A stretch of DNA of 6,479 nt from an uncultured Paludibacter sp. Its GTDB lineage: Bacteria > Bacteroidota > Bacteroidia > Bacteroidales > Paludibacteraceae. Each line of letters opens with the position of its first letter. The stretch's first letter is position 1. The stretch is from positions 1 through 6,479 of the forward strand of contig CALFXE010000087.1 in NCBI GenBank assembly GCA_937927845.1. The letters are read 5' to 3'. Under the pieces are notes generated by a model that saw nothing but the letters and a program-made list of their open reading frames with translations, was not told the DNA's origin and did not search any database. Shown piece after piece: positions 5,602-6,479 of the stretch. The position numbers were made by a program, and so were the translations under genes.

Positions 5602-6444
5602 TTAATTAATCGGAGCTGCCTTTACAATTTTCTTGTTCTTTATATGCAGTTCCAGGTGCCTGCCTCCGTTCTTCTCCATCATTTGAACTGCGAGGTATTT
5701 CTTATCAGGAATAGTAAATTTGGGTACAATAAAAACGATGGTAGTATCTGACTGCCCGATTACTTGGGTCGTATTGTTATGTACAAGTACGGGTACTATT
5801 TCTATCTCCTGCGTAGCAGTTCTTTTGCTTTTCTTTTGGTCACGGATGTAAAGCCTGAGCTGGTCAATATCATAGTTGATATTTGTTTCATTGGCAATAT
5901 TGAAGCGCATCAGCATAATGTCATCATGGATAAACAGGCCGTTCAGTTTAAGACGAATGCCGAAAGTTTCATCCTTTATACCCCGTATCTTTTTCTTCGA
6001 TTCAAAAGCCATTGAAGCGTAATTCTCCATTTGTTCCTGGTTGATACTTTCTGAAGGAATAGAGATGGTGTTTTGCTTTGTCAGACCCACTAATGAAATA
6101 TTGAGTATAGTAGGCTGTTCGGCGTAATCAACCAGAAAGGATGTGAGCTTTCCGTCAGCAGTAATGATGCTGATATTGGTTTGAGGAAAGTTTTCTTTTG
6201 CGGCTTTTATCTGCAAGATATTTTCTACTCCCTTCGCTTTTTGAGCCAACACATCCCTGCTTCCTATATCTACACTGACAATAGAATAGGGAAAGATAAT
6301 GTTGGTTGTTTTGGAGAAAGCAATTGCCACATGATATGATTCAATTGCTTTTGTTTGCCAGGCTGTATTTGTTTGCGCCTGCGCTTTGAAAGTTGTAATA
6401 AGCAGGAAAATTCCCATTACCATTACTGCACTGATCTTTTTCAT
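5602..6444 (-). CDS. traN: Conjugative transposon protein TraN
   Basis: TraN (DUF4138 family) is a periplasmic or outer-membrane-associated part of the Bacteroidota conjugation machine and is thought to occupy a position like VirB9. The 280-residue product begins with a Sec signal peptide (MKK, hydrophobic core, likely cut after AQA at residue 23). Family-typical stretches follow: KTTNIIFPYSIVSVDIGSRD (45-64), then LAQKAKGVENILQIKAAKENF (67-87, partly quoted) and ISIITADGKLTSFLVDYAEQP (91-111, partly quoted). The C-terminal half is beta-rich (IRLKLNGLFIHDDIMLMRF; YDIDQLRLYIRDQKKSKRTA), as usual for TraN. Its length is near the normal range and no break is seen. The ATG at 6444 directly precedes the signal peptide. 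In CTnDOT-like elements traN follows traM, which would lie beyond the right edge; here it is followed by a DUF3945-like gene rather than an evident traO. Confidence 0.93.
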   Translation of the reverse strand: MKKISAVMVMGIFLLITTFKAQAQTNTAWQTKAIESYHVAIAFSKTTNIIFPYSIVSVDIGSRDVLAQKAKGVENILQIKAAKENFPQTNISIITADGKLTSFLVDYAEQPTILNISLVGLTKQNTISIPSESINQEQMENYASMAFESKKKIRGIKDETFGIRLKLNGLFIHDDIMLMRFNIANETNINYDIDQLRLYIRDQKKSKRTATQEIEIVPVLVHNNTTQVIGQSDTTIVFIVPKFTIPDKKYLAVQMMEKNGGRHLELHIKNKKIVKAAPIN

Positions 6445-6479
6445 CTTTTGGAATTTTTAAGTGATTCAAATATTTAATT
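6445..6479 (-). other. Gap upstream of traN, possibly holding the 3' end of the preceding tra gene
   Basis: This AT-rich stretch of 35 bases has no long reading frame of its own. On the minus strand stop codons occur at 6476-6474 (TAA) and 6468-6466 (TGA); either could end the preceding gene, expected to be traM by CTnDOT gene order. No clear Shine-Dalgarno precedes traN. The edge is too close to decide. Confidence 0.25.

Noticed and set aside
1..6479. CRISPR array, tRNA, rRNA or insertion sequence
   Set aside because: I saw no regularly spaced repeat units beyond the two copies at 312-348, no tRNA-like cloverleaf, and no transposase with terminal inverted repeats.

Overview
The window looks like the terminal part of a Bacteroidota integrative conjugative element (CTnDOT-type transfer genes). 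This rests on a recognisable TraN protein at the right end, two paralogous proteins of a DUF3945-like kind common in Bacteroidota mobile elements, a recombinase of a Bacteroidota-typical kind, moderate-to-low GC, and mostly weak Shine-Dalgarno sequences. Genus cannot be fixed from the sequence; a Sphingobacteriia/Chitinophagia/Flavobacteriia host is a reasonable guess.

Layout: a plus-strand Fic-family gene is cut by the left edge (1-315). Everything else is on the minus strand, so it is read right to left: traN (6444-5602), a two-part DUF3945-like protein (5535-4378), a lipoprotein (4290-3541), a second DUF3945-like protein (3519-2467), a small winged-helix protein (2451-2158), a strong hairpin (2130-2108), a 64-residue protein with an excellent ribosome binding site (2085-1891), and a large serine recombinase (1880-321). 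The recombinase and fic genes converge with 5 bp between their stop codons. Both stops lie in the first copy of an imperfect 14-bp direct repeat (312-325 and 335-348).

Interpretation: the right end is the tail of a transfer operon (traN encodes an outer part of the conjugation machine). The middle is an accessory block of paralogous soluble proteins, a lipoprotein and a DNA-binding protein, none with an established function. The left part is a recombination module (64-residue protein plus recombinase), separated from the accessory block by a terminator-like hairpin. The recombinase next to a convergent gene of a different type suggests that an element boundary lies near 312-348, but this is inference. 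The most interesting items are the paralogue pair with an apparent in-frame gene fusion, the lipoprotein between them with a hydrophobic Gly/Ala/Ser-rich C-terminus, the long inverted repeat upstream of that lipoprotein, and the repeat at the recombinase/fic junction. No rRNA, tRNA or CRISPR array was seen, and no gene-free stretch exceeds 90 bp.
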